Numbered from the stretch's first letter, positions 27,982 to 37,771 are shown. The stretch is DNA of 64,000 nt from Parabacteroides sp. TM07-1AC (GCF_003480915.1 NZ_QUKD01000003.1:124001-188000), one strand, 5' to 3'. The notes: generated from the letters alone by a model not told the origin. Program-made: numbers and translations.

Positions 27982-30900
27982 TTAAAATCCAACATTTAAT
28001 GCAACTGAGAATGTCTGCTGAACCGGATAGCCCTGTCCGCTACCATCCACAACTTCCGGATCGAAATAATCTTTCACTCCAGATATAGTAAAGAGGTTAG
28101 TTCCCATCACTGACAGTTTCAATTTACTAATCGCACTTACATTTTTAAGTAAGATATTCTTGAAGTCATAGCCAAACTGTAAACTCTTCATACGGAAATA
28201 ACTGGCATTTTTAATCCAGAAATCCGATGATTGTGTATTATTGGAGCTATTGATATTCTGATAAGAAGAGGCACGCGGATAGGCTGCATCCGTATTATCC
28301 GGAGCCCAGAAATCCAACTGATACTTATAGTTCATTTCCATTGTATTTCCACCTTTCATCAGACCTCCCAACTCTACATAACGTGGTCCCGTTCCCTGGA
28401 ACAAGCCATACAGGAAGAAGCCTTTATATTCCAGATTGAAATCAAAACCATAGTTGAAAGAAGGGAAGAAAGGTTTTCCTATTCTCACCTGATCTTCCGA
28501 ATCGATTTTACCATCTCCATTCACATCGATATAAGACAGGTCACCCGGCTTCAATTCCGTAGCACTCAGGAAACGAGGATTATCCAATACATCCCCTACA
28601 TTCTGATAAATGCCGCCAGAATGATATGCATTTCCAAAATAATTCTTCTGATGAGTCGAACGTTTCTTCGGATTCTTCAAAGTGGCTTCCGATTCACTCT
28701 CATTCACTTCCCATAATTCATCATAAGTGGTAAAGTTAAAGCCCAGATCATAATTCAAATCACCCACTTTGTTCTTGTATCTCACCATAGCTTCATAGCC
28801 GGCCCGACGATGAACACTCTTTGATTTCACCTGTGGCAAATCTTTACCCAACGTAGTCGTATAACGGTTCTGTGGAGAAATCAAATAACCCTTTGTCTTA
28901 TAATAATAGTAATCGAAAGTAAAATTCAAATGATTGTTCAGGAAAGCCATATCAAAACCGATATCAAAAACATCTTTTGTATACCAACTCAACGCATTTG
29001 AAACCAAATTACCTTCTGTAAATCCGGCAACGAACTGACCACCGACAACTGCCGACTGAGAATTATAAGAATATGTAGGAATATAACCGAAACGAGTAAC
29101 ACCGGTTTCCAAACCGACCTGTCCGTAAGAAGCCCTGATCTTGAAGAAATCGATAATCTGTTTGTCTTTCAAACTACGCATAAAGCCTTCTTCTGAAACA
29201 ACCCATGCCAAAGCACCTGAAGGGAAAAATCCCCAACGCTGGTCTCTTGCAAAATTATCAGACCCATCATAGCGGAAGTTTCCTTCTACCAAATATTTAT
29301 CGGCATAATTGTATCGCAAACGTCCGACATAACCGATACGCGCACCTTCCTGTGCAGTTCCTGTATTTTGCTGTGTAGTTGCATCTCCTGCGAACAGCTG
29401 ATCGAAATCATTTGAAATAAAACCATTTCTCGACGCACTGAACTCTTCATTCGTTGTATTATAATAGCTATACACTCCTTGTACTTCAAAGAAATGACGA
29501 TCAATCGCCCTACTATATTCCACGCTCGCTTCCAATGTATTATTACGCCACCAGCTGTTTGTCAATGACATTTCTGAAGGTGAAGCCTCTTTCAATTCCC
29601 CTGCAGGAGAATATTGAGGAGCACTGGATTGGAAATACTTTCTATTATAGTTTGAGTAACGGGAGTTTGCTAAAATTTTAAATTTCAAACCTTTATCCCA
29701 CGGCAATGCCCAGGTAGCATATAATTGCGCATTCAATATATTATCCGACACCCGATCATAACCCGATTCCTTATCTAACCAAGCCAGAGGATGAACAGAA
29801 AGAGCACTATAGGTTCCATCCGGATTATAAGCGACATCAATTGGTTTATTATAGGCCAGCAAGTTTCTCCAAATCAATGATTGTCCGTACGGATTCGGAT
29901 TTCTTTTTTCCAAAATTGCATCCAGATTCAGACCGACTTCCAAGCCAATATTATCAAAACTCGAAGAAACATTACTCCTGATATTATAACGTTTAAACGT
30001 ATTATTATGAGACTGTTTAAACAAAGACTCCTGATTCAGATAGCCCAAAGACGTATAATACTTCACACCGTTTTTTGATTTACCCGACATAGATAGATTA
30101 TGCCTCATTTGAGGTGCAAAATTATTAATCGCCATTTTCAGCCAGTCATTATCCGGGTAGTTAGCCGGATCAGAATGATTCAATACTTTATTTACCACAT
30201 CTTCCGAATACATAGCATAAGCACCACGTCCGTCATATTCGGCTGCTTTATTAGCAGAAGTAACATATTCAATTGCATTTACCCGATCTGGAATAACAGT
30301 CGGTCTGCTCCAATCAAAACCTGCCGTATAATCAATATTGATCTTTTCACTATTACCTCTTTTGGTTGTTACAAGTACAATACCATTACCTGCCTGAGCA
30401 CCATATACAGCCGTTGCACTTGCATCCTTCAAAACGGATATAGACTCTATATCCGAAGAAGTCAAGGCATTAAAATCAAGAGGTTCGCGTATAATACCAT
30501 CAATAATATAAAGCGGAGTACCTCCACCACGGATAGAGATCGTAGGAACTGTACCTCCCGGTTCACCTCCGGTCTGTTGAACAATCACACCGGCAGCACG
30601 TCCCTGCAAGGCGGCAGATGTGCTGGTATACGGCAACTCATCGATTTTATCGGTCTTCACACTGGTAACAGAACTTACTGTTTTCCGAGTAGATGTTGAA
30701 CCATAACCAACTACAATCACTTCATCCAACTGGCTGTGGCTTTCCCTCAAAACAACTTTCAATACTGTTTGATTCGTTACGGTCATCTCTTCAGAATCAT
30801 ATCCAATATAAGAAACAACCAAAGTAGCTTTGGAAGGTATCGTAATACTAAATTTACCGTCTACATCGGTAATTCCACCCAGTGTCGGGTTATTCTTGAC

Positions 30901-31359
30901 AATCACGTTGGCACCAATGATAGGTTCTCCATTTTCGTCTGTCACGACTCCCGTTATAATTCGTTCATCTGCATTTAAAGACTGAGATAACAAACCACTT
31001 TTACTTAATACGATCTGACGATCACTAATGGTATAATGTATATCAGTATTTTTCAATATACTATTCAATAAATCTGATATATCACTCTCATTGGCAGAGA
31101 CATTCACTTTTTGCCCGACATTGACAACATCTTTATTATACAAAAAGCGATACTCTGTCTTTTGTTCTATTGCGTTCAATACCTCTTCTATCGATACATT
31201 TCTCATTTGGAGGCTCACAGACACTGACTGTGAATAAGATATCGAAGCAAATACTTGTGTTAGACTTAAAGCTACAAATAACAAGCACAATCTCATAACT
31301 CGAAAAATTTTAATGGCAAAACATTGCCTTTCGATTTTTTTATCCGAAATGGAATTCAT
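27982..31359 (-). CDS. SusC/RagA-family TonB-dependent transporter with STN domain
   Basis: 1125 residues. Signal peptide ending near residue 44, then a secretin/TonB N-terminal (STN) domain (about 45-120, VSIEEVLNAIEQKTEYRFLY), a carboxypeptidase-regulatory-like domain (about 138-215, ITGVVTDENGEPIIGANVIV), a plug with VIVVGYGS and ALQGRAAGVIVQQTGG, and the 22-strand barrel ending in aromatic FSVALNVGF. The STN domain is the part that talks to FecR-type anti-sigma factors, which agrees with the ECF sigma and FecR genes directly upstream. It imports oligosaccharides to the periplasm. Confidence 0.94.
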   Translation of the reverse strand: MNSISDKKIERQCFAIKIFRVMRLCLLFVALSLTQVFASISYSQSVSVSLQMRNVSIEEVLNAIEQKTEYRFLYNKDVVNVGQKVNVSANESDISDLLNSILKNTDIHYTISDRQIVLSKSGLLSQSLNADERIITGVVTDENGEPIIGANVIVKNNPTLGGITDVDGKFSITIPSKATLVVSYIGYDSEEMTVTNQTVLKVVLRESHSQLDEVIVVGYGSTSTRKTVSSVTSVKTDKIDELPYTSTSAALQGRAAGVIVQQTGGEPGGTVPTISIRGGGTPLYIIDGIIREPLDFNALTSSDIESISVLKDASATAVYGAQAGNGIVLVTTKRGNSEKINIDYTAGFDWSRPTVIPDRVNAIEYVTSANKAAEYDGRGAYAMYSEDVVNKVLNHSDPANYPDNDWLKMAINNFAPQMRHNLSMSGKSKNGVKYYTSLGYLNQESLFKQSHNNTFKRYNIRSNVSSSFDNIGLEVGLNLDAILEKRNPNPYGQSLIWRNLLAYNKPIDVAYNPDGTYSALSVHPLAWLDKESGYDRVSDNILNAQLYATWALPWDKGLKFKILANSRYSNYNRKYFQSSAPQYSPAGELKEASPSEMSLTNSWWRNNTLEASVEYSRAIDRHFFEVQGVYSYYNTTNEEFSASRNGFISNDFDQLFAGDATTQQNTGTAQEGARIGYVGRLRYNYADKYLVEGNFRYDGSDNFARDQRWGFFPSGALAWVVSEEGFMRSLKDKQIIDFFKIRASYGQVGLETGVTRFGYIPTYSYNSQSAVVGGQFVAGFTEGNLVSNALSWYTKDVFDIGFDMAFLNNHLNFTFDYYYYKTKGYLISPQNRYTTTLGKDLPQVKSKSVHRRAGYEAMVRYKNKVGDLNYDLGFNFTTYDELWEVNESESEATLKNPKKRSTHQKNYFGNAYHSGGIYQNVGDVLDNPRFLSATELKPGDLSYIDVNGDGKIDSEDQVRIGKPFFPSFNYGFDFNLEYKGFFLYGLFQGTGPRYVELGGLMKGGNTMEMNYKYQLDFWAPDNTDAAYPRASSYQNINSSNNTQSSDFWIKNASYFRMKSLQFGYDFKNILLKNVSAISKLKLSVMGTNLFTISGVKDYFDPEVVDGSGQGYPVQQTFSVALNVGF

Positions 31360-31422
31360 ACATTTGTTTGTTTAGTTAGAAAAATAAGGTTGACTAAAAA
31401 CTTTTAAACAGCTAAACGATCC

Positions 31423-31451
31423 AAAGGAAAGGTCTCGCACACCTTTCCTTT
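31423..31451. repeat. Perfect hairpin in the susC leader
   Basis: AAAGGAAAGGT and ACCTTTCCTTT (11-bp arms, 7-nt loop), 64 bp upstream of the susC ATG. On the plus strand it is followed by TTATTTC; on the minus strand no T run follows. It may be a leader structure of susC mRNA or a second terminator after fecR. The rest of 31360-31638 shows no TAnnTTTG box, as expected if an ECF sigma reads the susC promoter. Confidence 0.55.
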
Positions 31452-31638
31452 TTATTTCAAGCCGTTTCATTGATCTTAATTGATAATATTACTTCATAGG
31501 CATAGATTTTATGGTGAACAACTAATTCTAATTTCTCCCATATATTACTAAGACGGCTCAGTTATTTTTTACCACAATCGAAAAGTCACTTTTTTTCATA
31601 AAAACAGGATTTTCTTTTTTACGTCAAAACAAAGAGAA

Positions 31639-31664
31639 AAAAAGGTGATCTATGTCACCTTTTT
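31639..31664 (-). terminator. Terminator overlapping the fecR stop codon
   Basis: AAAAAGGTGA / TCACCTTTTT with a 6-nt loop, followed on the minus strand by TTTCTCTTTG. The fecR TGA (31655-31657) lies inside the upstream arm, so termination is built into the end of the gene. Confidence 0.75.
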
Positions 31665-32689
31665 CTTTTATAAACTTCTATTGTTTGTTTCTCATAAGTA
31701 TTGTTCTTATCCTTCACCCTCTTATTTTGTTTGAAGTGCAGAGGGGCACTCATTTCCAGCAATCGTAATATTTCATCCAATGATTCATATTCAAACGTTG
31801 CACGATACGGAGCATTTGCCAAAGAAGGATCTTTCAAATCTATATTGACATTAAAGGTAAGTCCGAGGCGTTTAAATACATATGACAACGGATCATCCCG
31901 GAATATCATTAATCCATCTTTCCAGGCATACCATTTATACGGATCGGTCTTTGCGATAAGGCATTGCTTGGTCTGATTATTAAAGGAAGCACGTTCTCCC
32001 GGAATCATAGCGACCGGAGAAGAGTTTCCGAAAGCAACGTCGATCTTGCCATTGACCATCGTAACAGCCGTAATCGAATCGGTGTTATAGGCTTCTATAT
32101 TAAAAGCCGTACCCGTAGCTCGCAGGGTTATCTGATCGGTTTTTACGATAAAAGGATTTTCTTTATCGGAATGTACTTCAAAATATCCTTCACCATTTAA
32201 GAAAACATCCCGTTCACCTTTCCGGAAAACCAAAGGATATTTCAGGGAGCTTCCGCCATTCAACCAGACGTTGGTTCCATCAGGCAAACGCACCTCTGAA
32301 AAAGTTCCGTGAGGCGATTTCACCTCTTGATATTCTATCGTATCATACAAGTCACTCTCTTTATTCAGATATAAATAAGTACAAAGAATCAACAAAGGCA
32401 GAAGAAGGATAGCGGCCACACGCTGCCAATAAACCAATATAGTACGGACTATATTCCTCTTCGTGGCTGCGATATTTGCCAGAATATTTTTTTCAGCTTC
32501 AGATACGTCAATCTCAGAGGGGTTAAAAGCAGGATGCATCACCTGCCAGATATTACGCATTTCCTGGAAATAGCGATTATTATCAGGTGATTCCTTCACC
32601 CATTCTTCCAGTTCACGGCATTCCTTCACGGTTGCTTTTCCGGATAGATAAGCTGATATAATAAGTTGTATTTGATCTTTGTCTGTCAT
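31655..32689 (-). CDS. FecR-family anti-sigma factor
   Basis: 344 residues. A cytoplasmic N-terminal helical region (LEEWVKESPDNNRYFQEM) binds the sigma factor; one membrane segment lies at about 88-107 (VAAILLLPLLILCTYLYL). The periplasmic FecR domain follows (SPHGTFSEVRLPDGTNVWLN, GEGYFEVHSDKENPFIVKT, TAFNIEAY), with a C-terminal DUF4974-like domain (FKRLGLTFNVNI). It holds the ECF sigma factor until the STN domain of SusC reports substrate. It lies 63 bp after the sigma gene. Confidence 0.92.
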   Translation of the reverse strand: MTDKDQIQLIISAYLSGKATVKECRELEEWVKESPDNNRYFQEMRNIWQVMHPAFNPSEIDVSEAEKNILANIAATKRNIVRTILVYWQRVAAILLLPLLILCTYLYLNKESDLYDTIEYQEVKSPHGTFSEVRLPDGTNVWLNGGSSLKYPLVFRKGERDVFLNGEGYFEVHSDKENPFIVKTDQITLRATGTAFNIEAYNTDSITAVTMVNGKIDVAFGNSSPVAMIPGERASFNNQTKQCLIAKTDPYKWYAWKDGLMIFRDDPLSYVFKRLGLTFNVNIDLKDPSLANAPYRATFEYESLDEILRLLEMSAPLHFKQNKRVKDKNNTYEKQTIEVYKRKR

Positions 32690-32752
32690 TTCTTCTCTTT
32701 TATGGTGTTAAGACGTCTGGGAAATCATTTCCCACATAGTTTATAACTTTTT

Positions 32753-33331
32753 TTAGGGAATACCGATTGATATAAGAAATAGAAAGAAATCCTTCAAATA
32801 TTTTCGCAATAGATCCAGCGTCTTACTGACGCGGACTTCCACAGTACGTTCAGAAACATTCAGCTGCTCTGCAATCTCTCTGTATTTCAATCCTTCAAAA
32901 CGATTCAACATAAAAGCTTCCCGATATAGTTCGGGAACTTTCTCAAGTGCACGATGCAAATGATCGGACAGATCCGAATGCAATATATAATTATCCGTAT
33001 CGTATGAATCCAATGTGGTACTCTCATATTCAGCTTCGTGCTGACGTATAATTTCCAAATGACGAAATTCATCCAAACAACTGTTACGGACAGCTTTCAG
33101 CAAATAAGATTTTAAAGAGGTTTCAATCTGTATGTTTTTCCGGTCACTCCAAAGCTTCAGAAAGATCGATTGGACAATATCCTCACACGAATCCTTGTCT
33201 CTTATAAAGTTGCCACAAAACAACACGAGGTCGGCATAATAGGTCTGGAACAGGATGGAGAAAGCATCTTTGCTGTCTTGCTTCAAAGCAGACAGGATAA
33301 AGATTTCTTGTTGTTTTTCCAGTTTTCCCAT
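32753..33331 (-). CDS. ECF sigma-70 factor, FecI-like
   Basis: 192 residues from the ATG at 33329-33331; a GTG seven codons earlier is possible but lies in leader-like sequence. Sigma region 2 (FSILFQTYYADLVLFCGNFI, EDIVQSIFLKLWSDRKNI) and region 4 with the helix-turn-helix (YREAFMLNRFEGLKYREIAEQLNVSERTVEVRVSKTL). It should drive the susC promoter when released by the adjacent FecR protein. The gap 33332-33642 before the next gene holds only two hairpins. Confidence 0.92.
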   Translation of the reverse strand: MGKLEKQQEIFILSALKQDSKDAFSILFQTYYADLVLFCGNFIRDKDSCEDIVQSIFLKLWSDRKNIQIETSLKSYLLKAVRNSCLDEFRHLEIIRQHEAEYESTTLDSYDTDNYILHSDLSDHLHRALEKVPELYREAFMLNRFEGLKYREIAEQLNVSERTVEVRVSKTLDLLRKYLKDFFLFLISIGIP

Positions 33332-33566
33332 ATTGATTTTAAGTATTAACACCTTTTCCCGGCAGCTAAATTAGTTACATTTTTTTATTTCCGATCTATT
33401 TTACTTATACAAAATGCTACAACCAACAAAGCCCCTACGATACGAGACCGCAGAGGCTGTTTTTTTCTGTATTCCTTCCTCACGGAAGTAATTACAGTAA
33501 GAACTTTATTTTATTACTTAATATTAATAACCACTTTTTCGCCTGTCGCAGGGTAATTGATGGATA

Positions 33567-33594
33567 GTAGAGACGTTAGTTATAACGTCTCTAC
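33567..33594. repeat. Perfect 12-bp hairpin downstream of the S-layer-like gene
   Basis: GTAGAGACGTTA / TAACGTCTCTAC with a 4-nt loop, 49 bp past the stop of the large secreted protein. No T run follows on the minus strand, so it may be a 3'-end stabiliser or a weak terminator. A second imperfect hairpin with a T run on the plus strand lies at 33431-33468. Confidence 0.5.
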
Positions 33595-33642
33595 ACCACC
33601 ACGTGGAAATTTTAGAATTTTATTTTTGATTATAAATTACTC

Positions 33643-36600
33643 TTATTTTACGATTGCTTTAACAGCAGCTTCACCTTCAACAGCTACTACAACTACACCA
33701 GCAGGAGCAGAGATTGTAGCTTCAGAAGAAGTAACAACTGTGTTAGCGATTGTCTGACCAAGAACGTTGCTGATAGAAACTTTCTTACCTTCAGCACCCT
33801 TGATGATAACAGCACCGTTAGTAGCGATTACTGATACTTCAGAAGCAGCATCAATAGATTCGTTAGCAACCGGATCACGATCAACTCTTTCAGTGATAAC
33901 AAATTCATCACCATCTTCGAAATTGTTTGTAACAACTACTGTACCGTTCACCCATCTCAAGTAACCTTCGTTAGAGATCAGTTCAGGATTTTCTGCATAA
34001 TAATCAGCAGCTTCTTCAGCAGTATCAAAACCACCTACGAATTGTTTATACTGAGTCTGGATCTTAAATGTCTTAGCATCGCTATCTGTGTAACGGAAAG
34101 CAAACTTAGCAACATTGAAGTCAGGAGTATCCATATCAATCTTGATAGTGTCACCATCTTCTTTTACGATATTCAATACATTATCTGTCAATGTGTGGAA
34201 ACCTGTTACGAAAGCCAGCTTAGTTTCAAACTTATTACCTGCTTCATCTTCGTTGATATACCAGTTGTTGTGGATATCGTTATACAGGTTGGCAGTGTCT
34301 ACCAAGTTGATCAGGAAGTCACCATAAACTGTATCGATAGCACCTACTGTCTGTTCGTGTCCCGGAATACCACAACCATCAATGTGACGTCCATAAGAAT
34401 GTCTTACAGCCAACAGATACTGATAGCAAGTGTTAGGATCTTCTTCTGTTCCACGTTTTACATAAGCTGTGTCAACAAACAGAGCCGGGTTGATGTTAAA
34501 CTGTTTTACGTTGTCGATATTCAAGAAGCTCAAAGTATCGTCTTTTACGATAGATTTAGCATCGAATTTTTCATACAGAACCTGAGCTGCATTTTCTTTA
34601 CGAGCCAAAGAGATTGTGTCACCCCACATACCTTCGCTTACCAAATGATATTCAGGAGCTTCTGCCGGAACTACAACCATCAATGAGTTGTTGTCTTCAG
34701 CGTAAACATCCATACGCTTCAAAGAACCTTTATCTGCACTGTTGGCTACGTATACTTTATTGCCACTCAATACATCATCGTTATGATCTTCGCTAGAAGC
34801 AAAATCTTCACATACAATTTCAACGAAGTTATATACATCATCGTTAATCTTCTTTTTCAAAGCGAAACGAGCAGTTGTAGCTTTCACCTTTTTATCTTCG
34901 TCACAAGCATAGAATTTCTTACCAGTTTCATTATCAAACTCTACATACTCTCTGTTTGAAACTTTCTGGAAATAGTAAGGAATGATAGCCAAAGAAGATT
35001 TTTTGATCTTGTTAGCATCAGTTTCTTTGCTACCGTCAGCTTTCAATGTATAGAACTTAGTTTCAACATATACTGTATCAACTACTGTTACCTCTTCGTC
35101 ATCATCGTTTGTGAATGTCTTTGTTGCAAAGCGCAGGTTCCACTTGTCAGCCTTACCTTCTTCGGCAGTCATACCAATCTGATGGCTTGCTTTGTCAGTA
35201 TGGTTTTCCACAAAGTAAGCGTGATTGTTACCAGCTACTGCATGATATTGACCTAAATAGAACTTGTTGTTCCTGATTTCACTTTCTTTGTAAGCCTTGA
35301 AACCATCGAATTTGTCGAAATCAGTAATTTTAGCAACTTTTACCAAGTCATTTCCATCGATAACAGCATCAGAAGAATACATCTTCCATACATTATCTCT
35401 ATCTGTATAGCGGAATGTTACCCCTGTGATCTGAGTTTTAGTTTCACGGTTCTGCAATGTAACCTTACCTGCAGCATCTACATCAACAACAGCCCACTGA
35501 GTTTCCGGAGAAGACAGGCTTACAGTATTAGCTAATACATAATTTGCAGTTTTAGCAGAAATACCGTTGTTATCCTCATCTTCAATAGCCAGTACACGAC
35601 CATATTTATATTCTTCGCCATCTTCTTTTGCATTTGCTTTTGTATCAGCATAAGAGATATTCCAGAATACGTGTACCAAATCTTCCAGTTCAACGAAATT
35701 ATTATCGTTCAAAGAGATATACGGATAATTTTCTTCTGCTTCTGCACCATCTTTAATAGATGTCAAATAAGCCTTTGTTGTAGCAGAAGGAGTTACGATA
35801 TAAGCGAAATATTCAGTACCGTCTGTAGCTATAGCCTTAAAACGATTAACAATTGTCTGATCTTCACCATAGTAGCTTTCTACGCTAAAATCAGTAATGT
35901 AACCATCTTCATCCAGATCCTTTTCTGCGATCAAAACGAATTCACCTTCAACACCATTGATATTATTGTCAGCTTCTTTCAAAGCCAAGAACTTCTTGCC
36001 TGATTTGATTTTGAATTCAGTATCCGTTGTTGTAGCATCCCAAATAGTATTACCTTTAGAATCTGTACCATTTGCTACTACTGCAGTCAAAGTACCAGCG
36101 AAAGCATCAGTTAATTCAACTTCTTTTTTGCTGTCTTTATTTACCTTAAATGTCAGAGTAAAACCTTCACCTAAAATGTCGTTAAGAACTTTACCGGATT
36201 GAGAAGTCAGTGGAGAACGATAAATACCAAAAAGATCACCATCAGCAACACCTGTAGGAACATTATTCAAATTAAAACCTTTTGAATATTCCTTATCTGT
36301 TGTATATGTGAATTTTTTAGAGCCATCAACTTTGCTTTCAAATGTGTATGAAATCACATTGCTAGCCGTTGTCTTCGTTACTTTCCACATATATGCATCT
36401 TCTGCAGGTGCAGAAGATCCTGTTACAGGAACAAAGTCTGCTTTTCCATTTTCGTATTTAAGGACCTTTGCAACTTCTCCCGTTGCTATATTCTCCTGAG
36501 CCAGATAATAATAATCACCACCTATCGTATTCATCAAATTATTACCCCAACCTGTAATAGTTTTTGGTGCTGAAAATTCTGCAAATTTTACACGAGGATA

Positions 36601-37119
36601 AGTAAGCTCGGCATCACCAGCAGCTACTAAATCTACTGAGCTTGCATTAATCGCCAACTCAAGAGTTGTCGTTATATTCACACCATTTAACGTACAATCA
36701 ATAGCAGGAGATATAACATCTTTTGTCTCATTAAAAACAAAAGCTACAGCTTCCTCAGCTTTCTCTACAAGAAGACCTTTAAAACCAGAGGTTATAGACA
36801 AATATTTTTCATCTGCATTTTTCAGATAAAAAGCTCCTTTTACTTCTTTTTCATTTACATCTTTTACAGAAGCTGCAACCAAAACCCATTCATGTCCAAA
36901 TTCTTTGACAGTTTGGGTCGTTGAAACAGCAAGAGTACCGGTTGCAGAAATTAAATTTCCAACTGTCCCATTAAGATCATTAAATCCAGTTCCTATTACA
37001 TAAGGAGTTGCTACAGAAGGCACTGCATTAGATGGCAATACAGTTAACTTTGCATCTGCCGCTGTCCAAGCTCCGGCCAGCAGGAGACTGGCCACAAGAG
37101 TAGAAAACTTTTTGTTCAT
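33643..37119 (-). CDS. Large secreted protein, S-layer glycoprotein-like, with DUF6383-type C-terminus
   Basis: 1158 residues. Signal peptide MNKKFSTLVASLLLAGAWTAADA. The body is beta-rich and acidic, with repeated modules around YLKNADEKYLSITSGFKGLL, FKIKSGKKFLALKEADNN and YVLANTVSLSSPETQWAVVD. The last 65 residues (VSVIATNGAVIIKGAEGKKV to the end) look like DUF6383, a sorting or anchor module of Parabacteroides surface proteins. Several D-T-(A/I/V) triplets (DTVYV, DTAYV, DTISL, DTANL) fit the Bacteroidetes O-glycosylation motif. The P. distasonis S-layer glycoprotein family is of this kind and phase-variable. Here the gene is preceded by an invertible segment whose promoter faces away, so it should be OFF. 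Confidence 0.65.
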   Translation of the reverse strand: MNKKFSTLVASLLLAGAWTAADAKLTVLPSNAVPSVATPYVIGTGFNDLNGTVGNLISATGTLAVSTTQTVKEFGHEWVLVAASVKDVNEKEVKGAFYLKNADEKYLSITSGFKGLLVEKAEEAVAFVFNETKDVISPAIDCTLNGVNITTTLELAINASSVDLVAAGDAELTYPRVKFAEFSAPKTITGWGNNLMNTIGGDYYYLAQENIATGEVAKVLKYENGKADFVPVTGSSAPAEDAYMWKVTKTTASNVISYTFESKVDGSKKFTYTTDKEYSKGFNLNNVPTGVADGDLFGIYRSPLTSQSGKVLNDILGEGFTLTFKVNKDSKKEVELTDAFAGTLTAVVANGTDSKGNTIWDATTTDTEFKIKSGKKFLALKEADNNINGVEGEFVLIAEKDLDEDGYITDFSVESYYGEDQTIVNRFKAIATDGTEYFAYIVTPSATTKAYLTSIKDGAEAEENYPYISLNDNNFVELEDLVHVFWNISYADTKANAKEDGEEYKYGRVLAIEDEDNNGISAKTANYVLANTVSLSSPETQWAVVDVDAAGKVTLQNRETKTQITGVTFRYTDRDNVWKMYSSDAVIDGNDLVKVAKITDFDKFDGFKAYKESEIRNNKFYLGQYHAVAGNNHAYFVENHTDKASHQIGMTAEEGKADKWNLRFATKTFTNDDDEEVTVVDTVYVETKFYTLKADGSKETDANKIKKSSLAIIPYYFQKVSNREYVEFDNETGKKFYACDEDKKVKATTARFALKKKINDDVYNFVEIVCEDFASSEDHNDDVLSGNKVYVANSADKGSLKRMDVYAEDNNSLMVVVPAEAPEYHLVSEGMWGDTISLARKENAAQVLYEKFDAKSIVKDDTLSFLNIDNVKQFNINPALFVDTAYVKRGTEEDPNTCYQYLLAVRHSYGRHIDGCGIPGHEQTVGAIDTVYGDFLINLVDTANLYNDIHNNWYINEDEAGNKFETKLAFVTGFHTLTDNVLNIVKEDGDTIKIDMDTPDFNVAKFAFRYTDSDAKTFKIQTQYKQFVGGFDTAEEAADYYAENPELISNEGYLRWVNGTVVVTNNFEDGDEFVITERVDRDPVANESIDAASEVSVIATNGAVIIKGAEGKKVSISNVLGQTIANTVVTSSEATISAPAGVVVVAVEGEAAVKAIVK

Positions 37120-37195
37120 AATTTAAAATTTAATATTAATACTAAAGTGTAATAAGTTCAAATCATATCCGGGACATCTCGACTTACAAACCATG

Positions 37196-37386
37196 GCGAG
37201 TTTAATCGTCCCTTTAATTTCGTCATTTTATTCGTTTTCGTTTGTGAAAACCGCTATTTCGTACAGGATTTACTATTCAACTGATAAGAAAGCAGATAGA
37301 CGAATAAAAAATATCTTAAAAAGGCTGGTTTGTATCGAACAAATGCTTACTTTTGTTGACGAGAAAAAAGGGACGATTAAATTCGT
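37196..37386. promoter_or_regulatory. Invertible promoter segment upstream of the S-layer-like gene
   Basis: Two inverted 30-bp arms (37196-37225 and 37357-37386) share a perfect 15-bp core AAAGGGACGATTAAA (37367-37381; reverse complement at 37201-37215) and flank 131 bp. The only TAnnTTTG box inside, TACTTTTG at 37348-37355, abuts the right arm and points right, away from the gene at 37119. Inversion would place it just inside the left arm pointing at the gene, with a leader of about 100 nt. This is the design of phase-variable promoters in Bacteroidales. Confidence 0.75.
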
Positions 37387-37771
37387 CACAATCTTTTTCA
37401 AACTATCTTCCTATCCCGCAACACATTACACCTCATTTTTATACCTTATCCGTATTATATATTATCAATGTACGCGCGTACCTATTTATATATAGTCATA
37501 CTTACTTTCTATCAACACTTTACAGCACCTCACAAGCAGCCCTGCAAAATCAAGAAAAAAGTCCCGGAGAAGCTCTTTTTTATATCAGGAGAATTATTAC
37601 CTTTATTGCGGACTTTTATATACGAAAAGTATACATTACAAAAAAGAAAAGTATACTTTACTTTTTTGTATTCATAGCCTTCTTTTTATGTAATAAATTT
37701 ATTTCATAAAAAGAATAAAGCAGGAAATTTCTTAATTATCATGACGTTGAACCTTAAATAAAGGGAAGTGT
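37387..37771. other. Intergenic region upstream of the HU-like gene
   Basis: 385 bp, very AT-rich. It holds a 12-bp palindrome GTACGCGCGTAC (near 37470) and near-direct repeats of AAAAGTATA around 37626-37660. No convincing gene; the open frames crossing it are low-complexity. Transcripts from the invertible promoter in its present orientation would cross it. Confidence 0.5.

Noticed and set aside
37193..37709. Open reading frames crossing the invertible segment and AT-rich gap (37193-37495, 37353-37709)
   Set aside because: Low-complexity, Phe/Tyr/Lys/Ile-rich translations with no domain, and one is broken by inversion of the segment.
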